Shown: positions 1 through 8,742, numbered from the stretch's first letter. The stretch is DNA of 20,051 bases from CADEEN01 sp963740395 (GCA_963740395.1 CAVUEP010000040.1:1-20051), one strand, 5' to 3'. The notes: generated by a model not told the origin, from the letters alone. Numbers and translations: made by a program.

Positions 1-379
1 CACGATGGCGCTGCGCATCCCACAACTCGAGGACCCGTCCGTTGCCGATCAACAGCACGTCCTTGCTCAGGCCCGCCGCGTCCCGCAACTCGGGCGGGAT
101 CAGCACGCGTGCAGCGCTGTCGATCTCGACATCGACCGCGCTGCCCATCAGGACGCGCCGCCATGGGTCGGCGTCCATGCTCATCGCCATCAGCTGTTCG
201 CGGGTGGTCTCCCAGCGCTGCCTCGGCATGACCCAGAGAAATCCCTCGGGATTCTTGGTCAGCGTCAGCCGGCCCTCGCAGGCCAGCATCAACAACTCAC
301 GCTGGCGCACGGGCACACTGATCCGGCCCTTGGCGTCCAGCGCGATTGCAGAGGTTCCCTGAAAGACTATTTCCGACAC
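1..379 (-). CDS. mraZ: MraZ transcriptional regulator/cell division protein, 5' part
   Basis: Reading leftwards from a GTG at 379 gives VSEIVFQGTSAIALDAKGRI and onward to the left edge, about 126 codons of a protein that is usually 140-150 residues, so only the C-terminal end is missing. Both SpoVT/AbrB-like half-domains are visible, each with its DxxxR signature (DAKGR near residue 15, DSAAR near residue 85), followed by the typical RVLIPPELRDAAGL stretch. MraZ is known as a DNA-binding ring-shaped protein that represses its own operon, the dcw cluster, so rsmH, ftsL and ftsI would be expected further left. No ATG lies in a suitable position upstream. The GTG fits the family start near MFQG, and a weak purine-rich stretch containing TGGGA lies about 15 bp upstream. 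Identity is firm; the exact start is less so. Confidence 0.92.
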   Translation of the reverse strand, partial: MSEIVFQGTSAIALDAKGRISVPVRQRELLMLACEGRLTLTKNPEGFLWVMPRQRWETTREQLMAMSMDADPWRRVLMGSAVDVEIDSAARVLIPPELRDAAGLSKDVLLIGNGRVLELWDAQRHR

Positions 380-685
380 GTTTAGGCAGAATATCCCACT
401 CAGTGACACTGTAGCCGTCGAACTGAGCGGGGTCAATCCTGGGTGCCAAAAAAAATCAATCAAATCAAGAGCTTAGAGCAGATACGCGATGTAAATGCAG
501 GAAAATACACTGCAAAAACATAGACCTGCGATGGCCATTGAAAGTGATGTCTCAGATCCGGTGCGGGCAAGCCGGCAACAGCATGCCAAGCGTCACGCGG
601 ATTGCAGGGAGCCCAGGCCGGTCTTGCAGTAGGCTTCTGCCTGGGTTCGCGCGCGTTCCCACCGGGAGAAAAGAGAGAGCCGATC
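380..685. promoter_or_regulatory. Divergent control region between mraZ and the zinc-ribbon gene
   Basis: This 306-bp gap is clearly richer in A and T than the rest, with an A8 run at 449-456 and the AT-rich part at about 445-535. It must hold the leftward promoter of the dcw cluster and the promoter of the rightward zinc-ribbon gene. I could not assign confident -35 and -10 boxes on either strand. One TGGGA lies close upstream of the mraZ start on its coding strand. MraZ operators in other bacteria are spaced TGGGN repeats, but I did not find the expected set of three. A perfect inverted repeat at 496-514 is listed separately. No conserved short ORF was recognised here. Confidence 0.6.
496..514. 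repeat. Perfect inverted repeat TGCAG-N9-CTGCA, possible operator
   Basis: Two 5-bp arms, TGCAG at 496-500 and CTGCA at 510-514, flank an AT-rich 9-bp core. The arm centres are about 14 bp apart, somewhat more than one helical turn. The site sits in the AT-rich part of the region between mraZ and the zinc-ribbon gene. Its placement suits a dimeric regulator, but a 5-bp arm can occur by chance and no known regulator is assigned. Confidence 0.3.
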
Positions 686-1669
686 GTGAATCGCCTGTCC
701 ATGTCCAGCTGTCCGGCGTGTCATCGTCCGAACGACGGCTCAGCCCTGAACTGCACCTCCTGTGGCAGCCCACTGGTGTTGCGCTGCCCTTCGTGCAACA
801 CGATCAACGCACGCACGCGAACCCGCTGCCATCACTGCGCCACGCTTCTGAGCGTGGAAGCCGGCGGCTCGGTCGACCTGCCGGTGATCGAGACCTTGTT
901 CGAGTTCGAGCCCACCCACACCGACTTCACGCTGTCGCTGCGCGACCAGATGCTGCCGACACCGGTGCCTCGCAAGGCCCGCCCGATGAAGGCCGAGGTG
1001 CCGCTGCCGAACATCGTCGTCGAACCACTGGAAGCGAAGGCGACGCAGCCGACGCAGGCCGAACGGCCCTTCAAGGAAGCGGCGTTGGCGACTGCGTCGA
1101 CCCTGCCCGAGATCGAAGAGAAGCCCGCGAAACCCGTTGCGAGACCGGACCCAGGGCTTGGTTTTGCCGAACGCAAGGCCGAAATGCGGGCGGCGGTGCG
1201 GCGCGCCCGCCAACGTCAGCAGAGGCGGGACAGCGTCGATGCGGGCGAGCGCCCCGAGGTGCTGCTGCTCGAGCCAGACGACACGATCAGGGCCCAGTTG
1301 GCCGACGTGCTGGCGCAGTTCGGGTTCAGCGCCCGTGCGGTCGCCTCGGTGCGCGATGCCGACGCACTGATGCAGTCGGCCCATTTCGTGGCCACCTTCA
1401 TCGGCCTGGGCGATCAGGACGTGCAGGCGGTCGGGCTGTGCACGCGGCTGCGCGCCATGCCACGCGCCGTCGACCGGCCACTGGCCGTCGTGGCGATGGT
1501 CGAGAAGGATCGCCACACCGACCGCGTGCGCATGGAACTGGCCGGCGCCGACGCGGTGATCTTCCGCCCGGTCAACCGCGGGCATGTGGCGCGTGCGCTC
1601 GAGGACAGCGGCGTGCGGCTGCCGCGCGACCCGCGCGCGCAGGCGGTCAAGCGCAGGTCGGCGAGCTGA
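686..1669 (+). CDS. Double zinc ribbon protein with degenerate response-regulator receiver domain
   Basis: The 327-residue product begins with two zinc ribbons, with CxxC pairs at residues 9/12, 23/26, 34/37 and 48/51. A proline- and alanine-rich linker follows (about 60-170), then a basic stretch rich in R and Q (about 170-187), then a receiver-like alpha/beta domain from about 192 (VLLLEPDDTIRAQLADVL) to about 310. The acidic pair DD after the first strand is kept. The third strand reads FVATFIGLGD, with no aspartate in the phosphoacceptor position, and the usual fifth-strand KP is RP in VIFRP. It is therefore probably a non-phosphorylated pseudo-receiver. A GTG start at 686 is preferred because AGAGAGAG lies about 7 bp upstream; ATG 701 or ATG 602 are alternatives. 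The gene diverges from mraZ. No function is known to me; protein- or nucleic-acid-binding signalling is an inference. Confidence 0.85.
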   Translation: MNRLSMSSCPACHRPNDGSALNCTSCGSPLVLRCPSCNTINARTRTRCHHCATLLSVEAGGSVDLPVIETLFEFEPTHTDFTLSLRDQMLPTPVPRKARPMKAEVPLPNIVVEPLEAKATQPTQAERPFKEAALATASTLPEIEEKPAKPVARPDPGLGFAERKAEMRAAVRRARQRQQRRDSVDAGERPEVLLLEPDDTIRAQLADVLAQFGFSARAVASVRDADALMQSAHFVATFIGLGDQDVQAVGLCTRLRAMPRAVDRPLAVVAMVEKDRHTDRVRMELAGADAVIFRPVNRGHVARALEDSGVRLPRDPRAQAVKRRSAS

Positions 1670-1684
1670 CGCTGCGGCCCGCGC

Positions 1685-2683
1685 TCAGTTCGACTGCTTG
1701 ATCAATCGGCCCGCCACCTGCTGCGGCGGGCGCGCATTCATCGGGTACAGGCGGGCGAAGATGTCGACCTGCTGGGGCGACACCGGCACCGGCTGCTGCA
1801 TGACCATCCACAGCACACCTTCGTTGCACGGCGGCGTCGTGAGCGAGCCCATGTAGGTGAAGTAGCGCCGGTCCTGCGGCAGCAGCGCGTCGGGACTCAG
1901 AGGCGCCGAGGCCGGCAGCGACTGGTGCTTTTCCAGCGGCAGGTTGTTCCAGACCTGCTGGACGACGGGCTGCGCACCGCCGCGTTCGAGCAGCACCGCG
2001 ACCACCGCGATCCTTCCTTCCAGGTCCTTGTGCACCAGATGGACCGACATGTCGTAGCGCCGACCGTTGACGGACTCCTCGGAAGGCCGGTGGAAGTGGA
2101 ACTGCACCAGTTCGAAACGTCGCCCCATGACCTCGATCGAGTTGCCGGGTCCCAGATCGGCTTGAACGGTATGGCCGTTGTCGATCACCGAGAAGCCGCT
2201 GGGTCGGTAGTCGAACTTGACCGGCTCGAGTTCGACCGAGATGCCGTCGCGGATGTCGATCGGGCTCTGGCGCGTGCCACTGCCACAGAGTGTGAACTCC
2301 GGCTTCAGGTCGGCCCAGCGCTGTGGACCGCCGTCACCGACATAACTCCAGTTCGGGGCCGAATGGGCATCGCCGGCCACGGGCGCCTTGCTGGCACGGT
2401 GGGCGTTGACGACCGCCTGCAGCCGGGCCGCCGACAGGGTGGCAGGCTCGGGCTTTTGTGACGAGACCCTCATCTCATGGGTGCCGATGGCGTCCGGTGC
2501 CGGCCTGGCTCCGAGCTTTTCGGCCAGGCGCTCACGCAGCTTCGTCATCGGGTCGGCGCTGTCAGCCTTGGCCACCGTCGCGGGCACCGGGCGATCGGCC
2601 CCCCAGGCAGCCGACGCGGCGAGCGTGAGGGACAGCAGGACCGCTGCCCAAGCGGCGGGGGACAGGCGAGGATGGGGGACCAT
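1685..2683 (-). CDS. Exported alpha-class carbonic anhydrase
   Basis: This 332-residue protein catalyses interconversion of CO2 and bicarbonate, probably in the periplasm. Residues 1-28 form a signal peptide with a hydrophobic core and a likely cut after AWG. The catalytic domain starts near residue 112 (WSYVGDGGP). It has QSPIDI (139-144), the zinc ligands H196 and H198 in FHFH and H215 in VHLVH, the proton-shuttle-like H171 in NGH, and SLTTPPC (280-286). C133 and C286 could form the disulfide usual in bacterial alpha enzymes. The roughly 80 residues between signal peptide and domain are an extra region of unknown role with a short charged helix-like segment. The start at 2683 is chosen over an ATG 15 bp upstream because AAGGAG sits 5 bp before it. 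It lies 48 bp after the efflux-pump gene on the same strand and may share its transcript. It converges on the zinc-ribbon gene with a 15-bp gap. Confidence 0.95.
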   Translation of the reverse strand: MVPHPRLSPAAWAAVLLSLTLAASAAWGADRPVPATVAKADSADPMTKLRERLAEKLGARPAPDAIGTHEMRVSSQKPEPATLSAARLQAVVNAHRASKAPVAGDAHSAPNWSYVGDGGPQRWADLKPEFTLCGSGTRQSPIDIRDGISVELEPVKFDYRPSGFSVIDNGHTVQADLGPGNSIEVMGRRFELVQFHFHRPSEESVNGRRYDMSVHLVHKDLEGRIAVVAVLLERGGAQPVVQQVWNNLPLEKHQSLPASAPLSPDALLPQDRRYFTYMGSLTTPPCNEGVLWMVMQQPVPVSPQQVDIFARLYPMNARPPQQVAGRLIKQSN

Positions 2684-2688
2684 GGAAA

Positions 2689-2694
2689 CTCCTT
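2689..2694 (-). promoter_or_regulatory. Ribosome binding site that sets the carbonic anhydrase start
   Basis: On the minus strand AAGGAG ends 5 bp before the ATG at 2683. The alternative ATG at 2698 lies upstream of this site and has no comparable motif, so the inner ATG is favoured. Confidence 0.75.
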
Positions 2695-2731
2695 CCATGG
2701 ACTGATCGGCGCCAACCGCTCGAACTTGAGC

Positions 2732-3937
2732 TCAGGCCAGCTGCGGCTTGACCCACAACCATGCCACGATGCCGATGCTGAGCAGGGCGGCCGAGGTCAG
2801 CGCCAGATGGAGCGCCGAGTGCATCACGAGCGGCGCAATGACGCCCGCCACCACGCCATTGGCCAGGCTTGCGATGCAGGCCTGCATCGATGACGCCATG
2901 CCGCGCCGTTCGGGCACGATGTCGAGCACCATCAAGGTCACGACCGGCACCATCAGCGCCCAGCCGAACGCGAAGAAGGCGATCGGCCAGATGGCCCAGG
3001 CGACATGCGGGGTCAAGACGAGGTTCAGCACCACGTTGAGTGCCGAGACGGCGAGCATGATCACCAACCCATGCCGGACCTGATGCCTGGGTTTGATGCG
3101 ACCTGCGAGACGCCCCGAAAGCCAGGCTCCGGCCATGATGCCGCCGATCGTCGTGATGAAGAACCAGAAGTACTGGGTCGGGGCGAGTTGAAGATGCTCG
3201 CCCAGGAAGACCGGGGCCGACAGGACGTACAGGAACATGCCGTTGAACGGCACGCCGCTGGCCAGCACGAGCAGCATGAAGCGCCCGCTCGACGCCATCT
3301 GCCAGTAGCCCCGCATCAGGTGGCGCAGGTTGAAGGGCTGGCGCTGCGTGATGTGCAGGGTCTCGGGCAGGTTGCGGTAGTTCGACCACCACAGCGCGAC
3401 ACCAATGGCAGCGAGGAACCAGAAGATCGAATGCCAGTCCGCGTGCACGAACAGCACGCCGCCGATCATCGGCGCGACCGCCGGCGCGACGCCGAAGTAG
3501 ATCGTGACCTGCGACATCACCCGCTGCGCCTCGTCGGGCGGGAACATGTCGCGGATGATGGCGCGCGACACCACGATGCCGGCGCCCGCGGACAGGCCCT
3601 GCAGGGTGCGAAATCCGATCAGCATGCCGATCGACGGCGACAGCGCGCAGCCGACCGACGCCAGCGTGAACATGCCGATGCCCCACAGCACCACCGGGCG
3701 GCGCCCGAAGCTGTCGGCGATGGCGCCGTGGAACAGGTTCATGACCGCGAAGCCGAACAGGTAGCCCGACAGGGTCTGCTGCATCTGCAGCGGCGTGGCG
3801 TCGAGCGAGGCTGCGATTCCCGCGAACGCCGGCAGGTAGGTGTCGATCGAGAACGGCCCGATCATGCCCAGGCAAGCCAGCAGCACGGCCAGCGTCCAGC
3901 GCGGACCGCGCCAGAGGGACGAGGCGTCAGGGTTCAT
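2732..3937 (-). CDS. Bcr/CflA-type multidrug efflux transporter (MFS)
   Basis: This 401-residue inner-membrane protein has about twelve hydrophobic segments and belongs to the drug:proton antiporter part of the major facilitator superfamily. Features typical of the Bcr/CflA group are the first helix LGMIGPFSIDTYLPAF, the motif A loop GAIADSFGRRPVVLWG between helices 2 and 3, and a helix 4-5 region with RTLQGLSAGAGIVVSRAIIRD. Expected role: export of small toxic compounds such as bicyclomycin-like or chloramphenicol-like drugs; the substrate cannot be read from sequence. Start choice: ATG 3937 gives the usual family N-terminus and leaves 59 bp to the divergent dioxygenase gene. ATG 3982 would extend it by 15 residues and leave only 14 bp for both promoters. 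Neither has a strong ribosome binding site. Carbonic anhydrase follows 48 bp downstream. Confidence 0.9.
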   Translation of the reverse strand: MNPDASSLWRGPRWTLAVLLACLGMIGPFSIDTYLPAFAGIAASLDATPLQMQQTLSGYLFGFAVMNLFHGAIADSFGRRPVVLWGIGMFTLASVGCALSPSIGMLIGFRTLQGLSAGAGIVVSRAIIRDMFPPDEAQRVMSQVTIYFGVAPAVAPMIGGVLFVHADWHSIFWFLAAIGVALWWSNYRNLPETLHITQRQPFNLRHLMRGYWQMASSGRFMLLVLASGVPFNGMFLYVLSAPVFLGEHLQLAPTQYFWFFITTIGGIMAGAWLSGRLAGRIKPRHQVRHGLVIMLAVSALNVVLNLVLTPHVAWAIWPIAFFAFGWALMVPVVTLMVLDIVPERRGMASSMQACIASLANGVVAGVIAPLVMHSALHLALTSAALLSIGIVAWLWVKPQLA

Positions 3938-3996
3938 CGAATCGGGGTAAACGCGCAGTGTAGTCGGGGTCATCGGCGCCATGCTTCAATGCAGGC

Positions 3997-4635
3997 ATGC
4001 CCTCCACGCGCCGCCAACTCCTGGTTGCCTGTGCCGCCGCCATCGGCGCGCCGACGCTGGCCTCGTCGCGCCGCGTGGCGCCTTCGATGACCGACGGCCC
4101 TTTCTATCCACCGGCGCCTTGGCGCGCTGCTTGGCCGGACTGGGACGCCGACCTGACACAGGTCGGCCGCCCCGGCGTCGAGGCCCCGGCGCGCGGCGAG
4201 CACCTCGCGCTGCAACTGCAGGTGGCCGACACCGGCGGGCGTGTCGTCGATGGTGCCGAGGTCGAGATCTGGCAATGTGACGCGCTGGCCGCCTATCGGC
4301 ATCCGGGCGTGCGTCAGGTCGATGGCGTGTTCGACCCTGCTTTCCAGGGCTTTGGGGCCGGGCGTGCCGGTGTCGATGGCAAGGTCCACTTTCGCACCAT
4401 CCGGCCGGTGCCCTATCCCGGGCGGACGCCGCATATCCACGTCAAGCTGCGCCATCCGACCTTCGGTGAGTGGACCTCGCAGCTCTTTGTCGCCGGCGAG
4501 GCGGGCAACGGGCGCGACTTCCTCTGGCGTCAGCTCGACGCCGACGCGCAAGCCGCGCTCGCGATGCGCTTGCAGGCCGCATCCACCGAGGGCCTGCGCT
4601 GGATGTGCAGTCACGCGCTCGTCGTGCCTGCCTGA
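3997..4635 (+). CDS. Exported intradiol ring-cleavage dioxygenase-like protein
   Basis: The 212-residue product resembles the catalytic (beta) chain of protocatechuate 3,4-dioxygenase and other non-haem Fe(III) intradiol enzymes, which open catechol-type rings between the two hydroxyls. Visible iron ligands are Y100 (AAYRHP), Y140 (PVPYPG), H146 and H148 (TPHIHVKL). TDGPFYPP at 32-39 is the typical entry motif. The N-terminus, RRQLLVACAAAIGAP, has paired arginines and a short hydrophobic run, suggesting export, possibly by the Tat route, unlike the cytoplasmic catabolic enzymes. It stands alone: no alpha chain, catechol pathway gene or uptake gene is adjacent, so the substrate is unknown. It is divergent from the efflux gene and runs tail to tail into rnpB. 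The start has only a weak AGG nearby. Confidence 0.88.
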   Translation: MPSTRRQLLVACAAAIGAPTLASSRRVAPSMTDGPFYPPAPWRAAWPDWDADLTQVGRPGVEAPARGEHLALQLQVADTGGRVVDGAEVEIWQCDALAAYRHPGVRQVDGVFDPAFQGFGAGRAGVDGKVHFRTIRPVPYPGRTPHIHVKLRHPTFGEWTSQLFVAGEAGNGRDFLWRQLDADAQAALAMRLQAASTEGLRWMCSHALVVPA

Positions 4636-4639
4636 AAAG

Positions 4640-5077
4640 TGTGAAGCCTGCCGATAGGCCGGATTCTGTGCGTCGGGTCGCCGCCGACGTGACCGCCATT
4701 CCTCTGGGCCGGGGGTCGCCCACCCGGCTCGGTGCCACCTACCCGCACACTCCCCGGGCCGGATCAGCGTGTGCCTATTTGGTGTTGCTGCGCGTAGAGA
4801 TTGCCCGTTTCACCCGAGACGGGGCCTTGCCCCGTCTCGGGTGGCTGCCAGGTCCGGGCTTGCGCCCGGAGCGCCGCGGCAAACCGCGACGCCTTGCCGG
4901 CTTGCGCCGGCGCCTGACAGAACACCCAGGTCGGGAACCCCACCTCGACTCGTCTCTGTTGCTCTGATCCTCACCTCGCGGTGGACAGGTGTTACCTGCT
5001 ACGCTGCCCTGTGCAGTCCGGACCTTCCTCCAGTGCCGTGTTTCCACGCTTGCACCAGCGGCGGTCTGGCATGCTTC
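4640..5077 (-). ncRNA. rnpB: RNase P RNA, bacterial type A
   Basis: This is the catalytic RNA that matures tRNA 5' ends. On the minus strand the 5' end GAAGCATGCC (from 5077) pairs with the 3' end GGCAGGCTTC (near 4643), forming P1 with one mismatch. The conserved core is present: GGAGGAAGGTCCGGAC near 5015-5030, GAGCAACAGAGA near 4958, CCAAATAGG near 4780, and ACAGAATCCGGCC near 4657-4670. P4 pairs AGG(U)CCGGA (5017-5025) with UCCGGCCU (4656-4663), leaving the expected bulged U. Other helices are very regular: a 15-bp stem at 4811-4843 and two hairpins capped by GCAA (4853-4870, 4896-4911). Ends are estimated from P1 and could be off by several bases. It sits head to head with cysK and tail to tail with the dioxygenase gene. 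Open frames over this stretch are not genes. Confidence 0.96.
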
Positions 5078-5085
5078 ACGGATCG

Positions 5086-5091
5086 ATTATC
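5086..5091 (-). promoter_or_regulatory. Putative -10 box of rnpB
   Basis: On the minus strand GATAAT lies 8 bp before the predicted RNase P RNA 5' end. No good -35 hexamer was seen at 16-18 bp spacing. The box lies inside the 28-bp gap to cysK, next to the cysK ribosome binding site on the other strand. Confidence 0.5.
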
Positions 5092-5105
5092 TCAGGAGAA
5101 CCATC

Positions 5106-6017
<912 letters not shown>

Positions 6018-6023
<6 letters not shown>

Positions 6024-6040
6024 CCCGGTCGCCGGGACTC
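6018..6040. terminator. Hairpin between convergent cysK and sensor kinase genes
   Basis: A GAGT...ACTC outer stem (6018-6021 with 6037-6040) and a CCCGG-TCG-CCGGG inner stem (6024-6036), with a two-base GA bulge, cover both stop codons. It could act in both directions, but there is no T run after it, so termination is a guess. Confidence 0.35.
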
Positions 6041-8066
6041 AAGGCGCCAGCGGCAGCGTCAGCGTGAACTCGACGCCGTCGGCGCGATTGCGCGCCATGA
6101 TCGTCCCGTGCATCTTGGCCATGTAGGTGCGCGCCACGAACAGGCCCTGCCCGCGCTGGCCGCTCGGCGGTGTCGGTCGAGACGCCGTATTCGAAGACCC
6201 GGTCGAGCAAGGCGGCGTCGATCGGTGGGCCTTCGTTGTGCAGCGTCACCTGGGCCTCGCGACCCTGCACCTGCAGCTCGATCCGGATCGGTGAGCCGGC
6301 CCGGCGGTGGCGGTCGGCATTGCGCAGCACATGGGTCGCCACGTCCTCGAGCCGGTATTCGTCGACCAGTGCGCGCACCGGCCGGCCGAGTGCCGCGTAG
6401 CGGACGCCGTCGATGCCGATGTAGCCCGCGTTGGCGGCCACTTGCCCGAAGAACGCGTCGAGGTCGACCGCGGTCAGCGACAGATGGGTGGTCTCGAAGG
6501 CTTCGCTCGGCGAGGCCTGTCCGTAGAGCACGCGCACCGCGTTCTGCATGCGCGTGATGTAGCGTGCGCTTGGGTCGGCCGGGTCACCGTGCAGCGCCAT
6601 CAGCGACTGCAGCGGCGACATGATCTCGTGTCCCACCGCATGCCACTGCTCGCGCTCCTGGGCCGCACGGATCTGCTCGCGGCGGGCGTCGTGGTGGACA
6701 CGGTCGAGCAGATCTTCCAGTCCCTGGGCCAGCACGCCGAGTTCGTCGCCGCCACGCAGGTCCGACAGGTCCAGGCTGGCCAGGTCACCGGTGGCGCGCA
6801 CGCCGCTCGAGACCGCGGCAGCGCGCCGCGTCAACAGCGTCACGCGCCGGATGATGCGCACTTCGATCGCGAGCCAGGTCGCGAGCACCGCCGCCAGCAT
6901 CGCGGCGACGAACCACGACAGGCGGGTCGCCACCGCCGCCAGGCGCTGGTTGACCGAGCGCAGGTCGCCGCCGAGCGCGACGTGATAGCGGGCGAGCGAG
7001 GTGGCGACGATGTCCGCGCTGCCGATCGGCGAAGCCACTTCCTCGATCGGCAGGCGCCGGATCAGTCCCTCCAGCCACGGCGCCACCGGCTCGTCTGAGC
7101 CAGTCTTGCCGGTGAGGGTGATCAGGTCCCGGGCATCGCCTTCACGCCGCACGGTCAATCGTTCGCCGGGTGCGAGCAGGTCCCGCAGGTCGGTCAATGC
7201 GAAGGCCAGCGTGGCACCCTCGCGGGTGCTGTCGAAGATCGGCGCAGCGTCGCCCGGCGCCAGCAACTGCAGTTGCAGCGCCATCTGGTCCAGGTCCGCG
7301 GGTGGCCAGACGAGAGGGCTGGCCTGCAGCGTGGCGCGCAGCAGCTCGACCGGCAGGCGCACCGAGATCGTCGTGTGCCGGGCACACGCGCTGGAGGCGT
7401 CGGGCGACGGGGCACAGGCACCCTCCTGCCAGAGCCAGCCGCGGAAGTCGCGCACCGGGCGGCTGCGCGGCGTGATGGGCTGGTCGCCGGCGAACCCGGT
7501 CAGGCGGCCGCGGCCGTCGGCGGCCAGCTCGTAGGGGGCGATCCAGCGCTGCGTCGATCCGCGGTACTGGATCGAGACCAGCAGCCGGTGTGAGCCGCTC
7601 AGGTCCAGATCGCCCGGCCGGTGCGGCACCAGCGTGTCGCTGGCGAAGCTCCCGACCGCGTAGACAAAGCCCCCCGCATAGGGGTTGGCGCCGACCGCCA
7701 CGCACAGCGTCGAGCCATCCGGATAGCGCCAGGCGCAGCCGGCCATCTCGACCGCCTGCCGGGCCTTGCTGCGGTCGTCGAAGTCGATCGCCGAGAACGG
7801 CAGGACGAGCGGGTGCAGCGTCTTGCCGGCGGCCGCCTCGGCACTCGGGTTGAGCAGGGCCAGTTGCCCGGTCGGGTGGCGCAGCCGGGCAACGATCTGG
7901 GCCTGGGTCTTCTTCAGGCCGTCGGCGTAGCTGCGGTGGCTGCGTTGTTTCTCGTCGCGCAGCACGCCGAGCGCAAGTGCCACGGTCGCCAGCGCGAGCA
8001 GGCGAAGGCGCCGCGGAAGAACACGCGCAGACGCAGCGGCACCCGCGTGGGCAGGCGCAGCTTCAT
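6039..8066 (-). CDS. Membrane sensor histidine kinase, reading frame broken twice
   Basis: The reconstructed protein of about 675 residues has an N-terminal membrane helix, a periplasmic sensor region of about 330 residues without a recognised fold, a second helix (LSWFVAAMLAAVLATWLAIEV) and a HAMP-like linker. The phosphoacceptor H box is VGHEIMSPLQSLMALH, and an ATPase domain follows with N box (HVLRNADRHR), G1 (LHNEGPPID) and G2 (QRGQGLFVARTY). The ATG at 8066 overlaps the response regulator stop (ATGA). Frame breaks: near 8000, where MKLRLPTRVPLRLRVFF changes to LLALATVALALGVL (one base missing); and near 6156-6162, just before QRGQGLFV (one base extra), after which the frame runs to TGA at 6039. 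Conservation on both sides suggests base errors rather than a dead gene. If the sequence is right, the product would lack the G2 box. Signal unknown. Confidence 0.82.
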
Positions 8067-8742
8067 GTGCGCGTGGCGGACCAGCGAAAGCCGCGCATCG
8101 GCACGTTCTCGATGCCGTCGAAGTCCGCGTCGATCTCGCGGAACGCGTCGCGGATCGTGCTGACATGCTTGCGGATGTTGTCGCGGTTGCGGCCGCTCTT
8201 GACGACGTCGAACAGGTCTTCGTAGGAGACGACCTCGCCGCGCCGGGCGTACAGGGTGGCCAGCATGCGCTGCGCGGTCAGCGGCAGGTTGACGCGCTGG
8301 CCGCGCCACAGCGGCGTGGCCTGGCGCAGCGGGTCGAGCGACAGCTCGACCGTGTCGGTCGGTCTGGGCAGCGTGCGCGAGGATGTCGAGGAAGGTGTCG
8401 ACGAAGTCGGCCTCCTCGAAGGTGGTCTTCTGCAGGTAGTCCCAGGCGTCGAGCGCCTTCATGATGCTGCGGTAGATCGCCGCCGGCATCGCCGAGATCA
8501 CGAGCACCGGCGTGCGCTGCGCGCTTGTTGATGGCGTTGATCAAGGCCACACCGGCGTGGCGCTCGCGGCCGAGCTCGATGTCGAGCACCACGACGTCGT
8601 AGGTTTCGCGCGCCAGAGCGGCCTCGGCGTCGTCACGCGTGAACCACTGGTGGACCGTGATGCCAGGGCGAGCAGCCTCGATCCAGCCGCGCAACTGGCG
8701 GCTGGTCGGTACATCGTCCTCGATCACGGCGACGGTCGGCAT
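8063..8742 (-). CDS. Winged-helix response regulator (OmpR-like), reading frame broken twice
   Basis: The reconstructed protein of about 225 residues is the partner of the downstream sensor kinase. The receiver domain begins MPTVAVIEDDVPTSRQLRGW, with the acidic pair EDD. The phosphoacceptor aspartate is in YDVVVLDIEL and the fifth-strand lysine in YLQKTTFE. The C-terminal part has a winged helix: LPLTAQRMLATLYARRGEVV, then RDNIRKHVSTIRDAFREI and the wing VPMRGFRW. Two breaks interrupt it. Near 8516-8524, INAINK passes to QRTPVLVISAMPAA in another frame. Between 8354 and 8376, the receiver passes to TVELSLDPLR in the third frame. Both are +1. Its stop overlaps the kinase ATG by 4 bp, so the two are translationally coupled. 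The 144-bp gap to the divergent SPFH gene is the likely control region. Confidence 0.82.

Noticed and set aside
496..514. LexA (SOS) box reading of the inverted repeat.
   Set aside because: The arms are TGCAG and CTGCA with a 9-bp core, not CTGT-N8-ACAG.
4811..4843. A 15-bp perfect hairpin taken as a rho-independent terminator for the dioxygenase gene.
   Set aside because: It lies inside the RNase P RNA as one of its long stems and has no T run on either side.
4470..5047. Open frames across the RNase P RNA region on both strands.
   Set aside because: The stretch is explained by the conserved RNA core and paired stems; the frames encode arginine- and proline-rich sequence with no motif.
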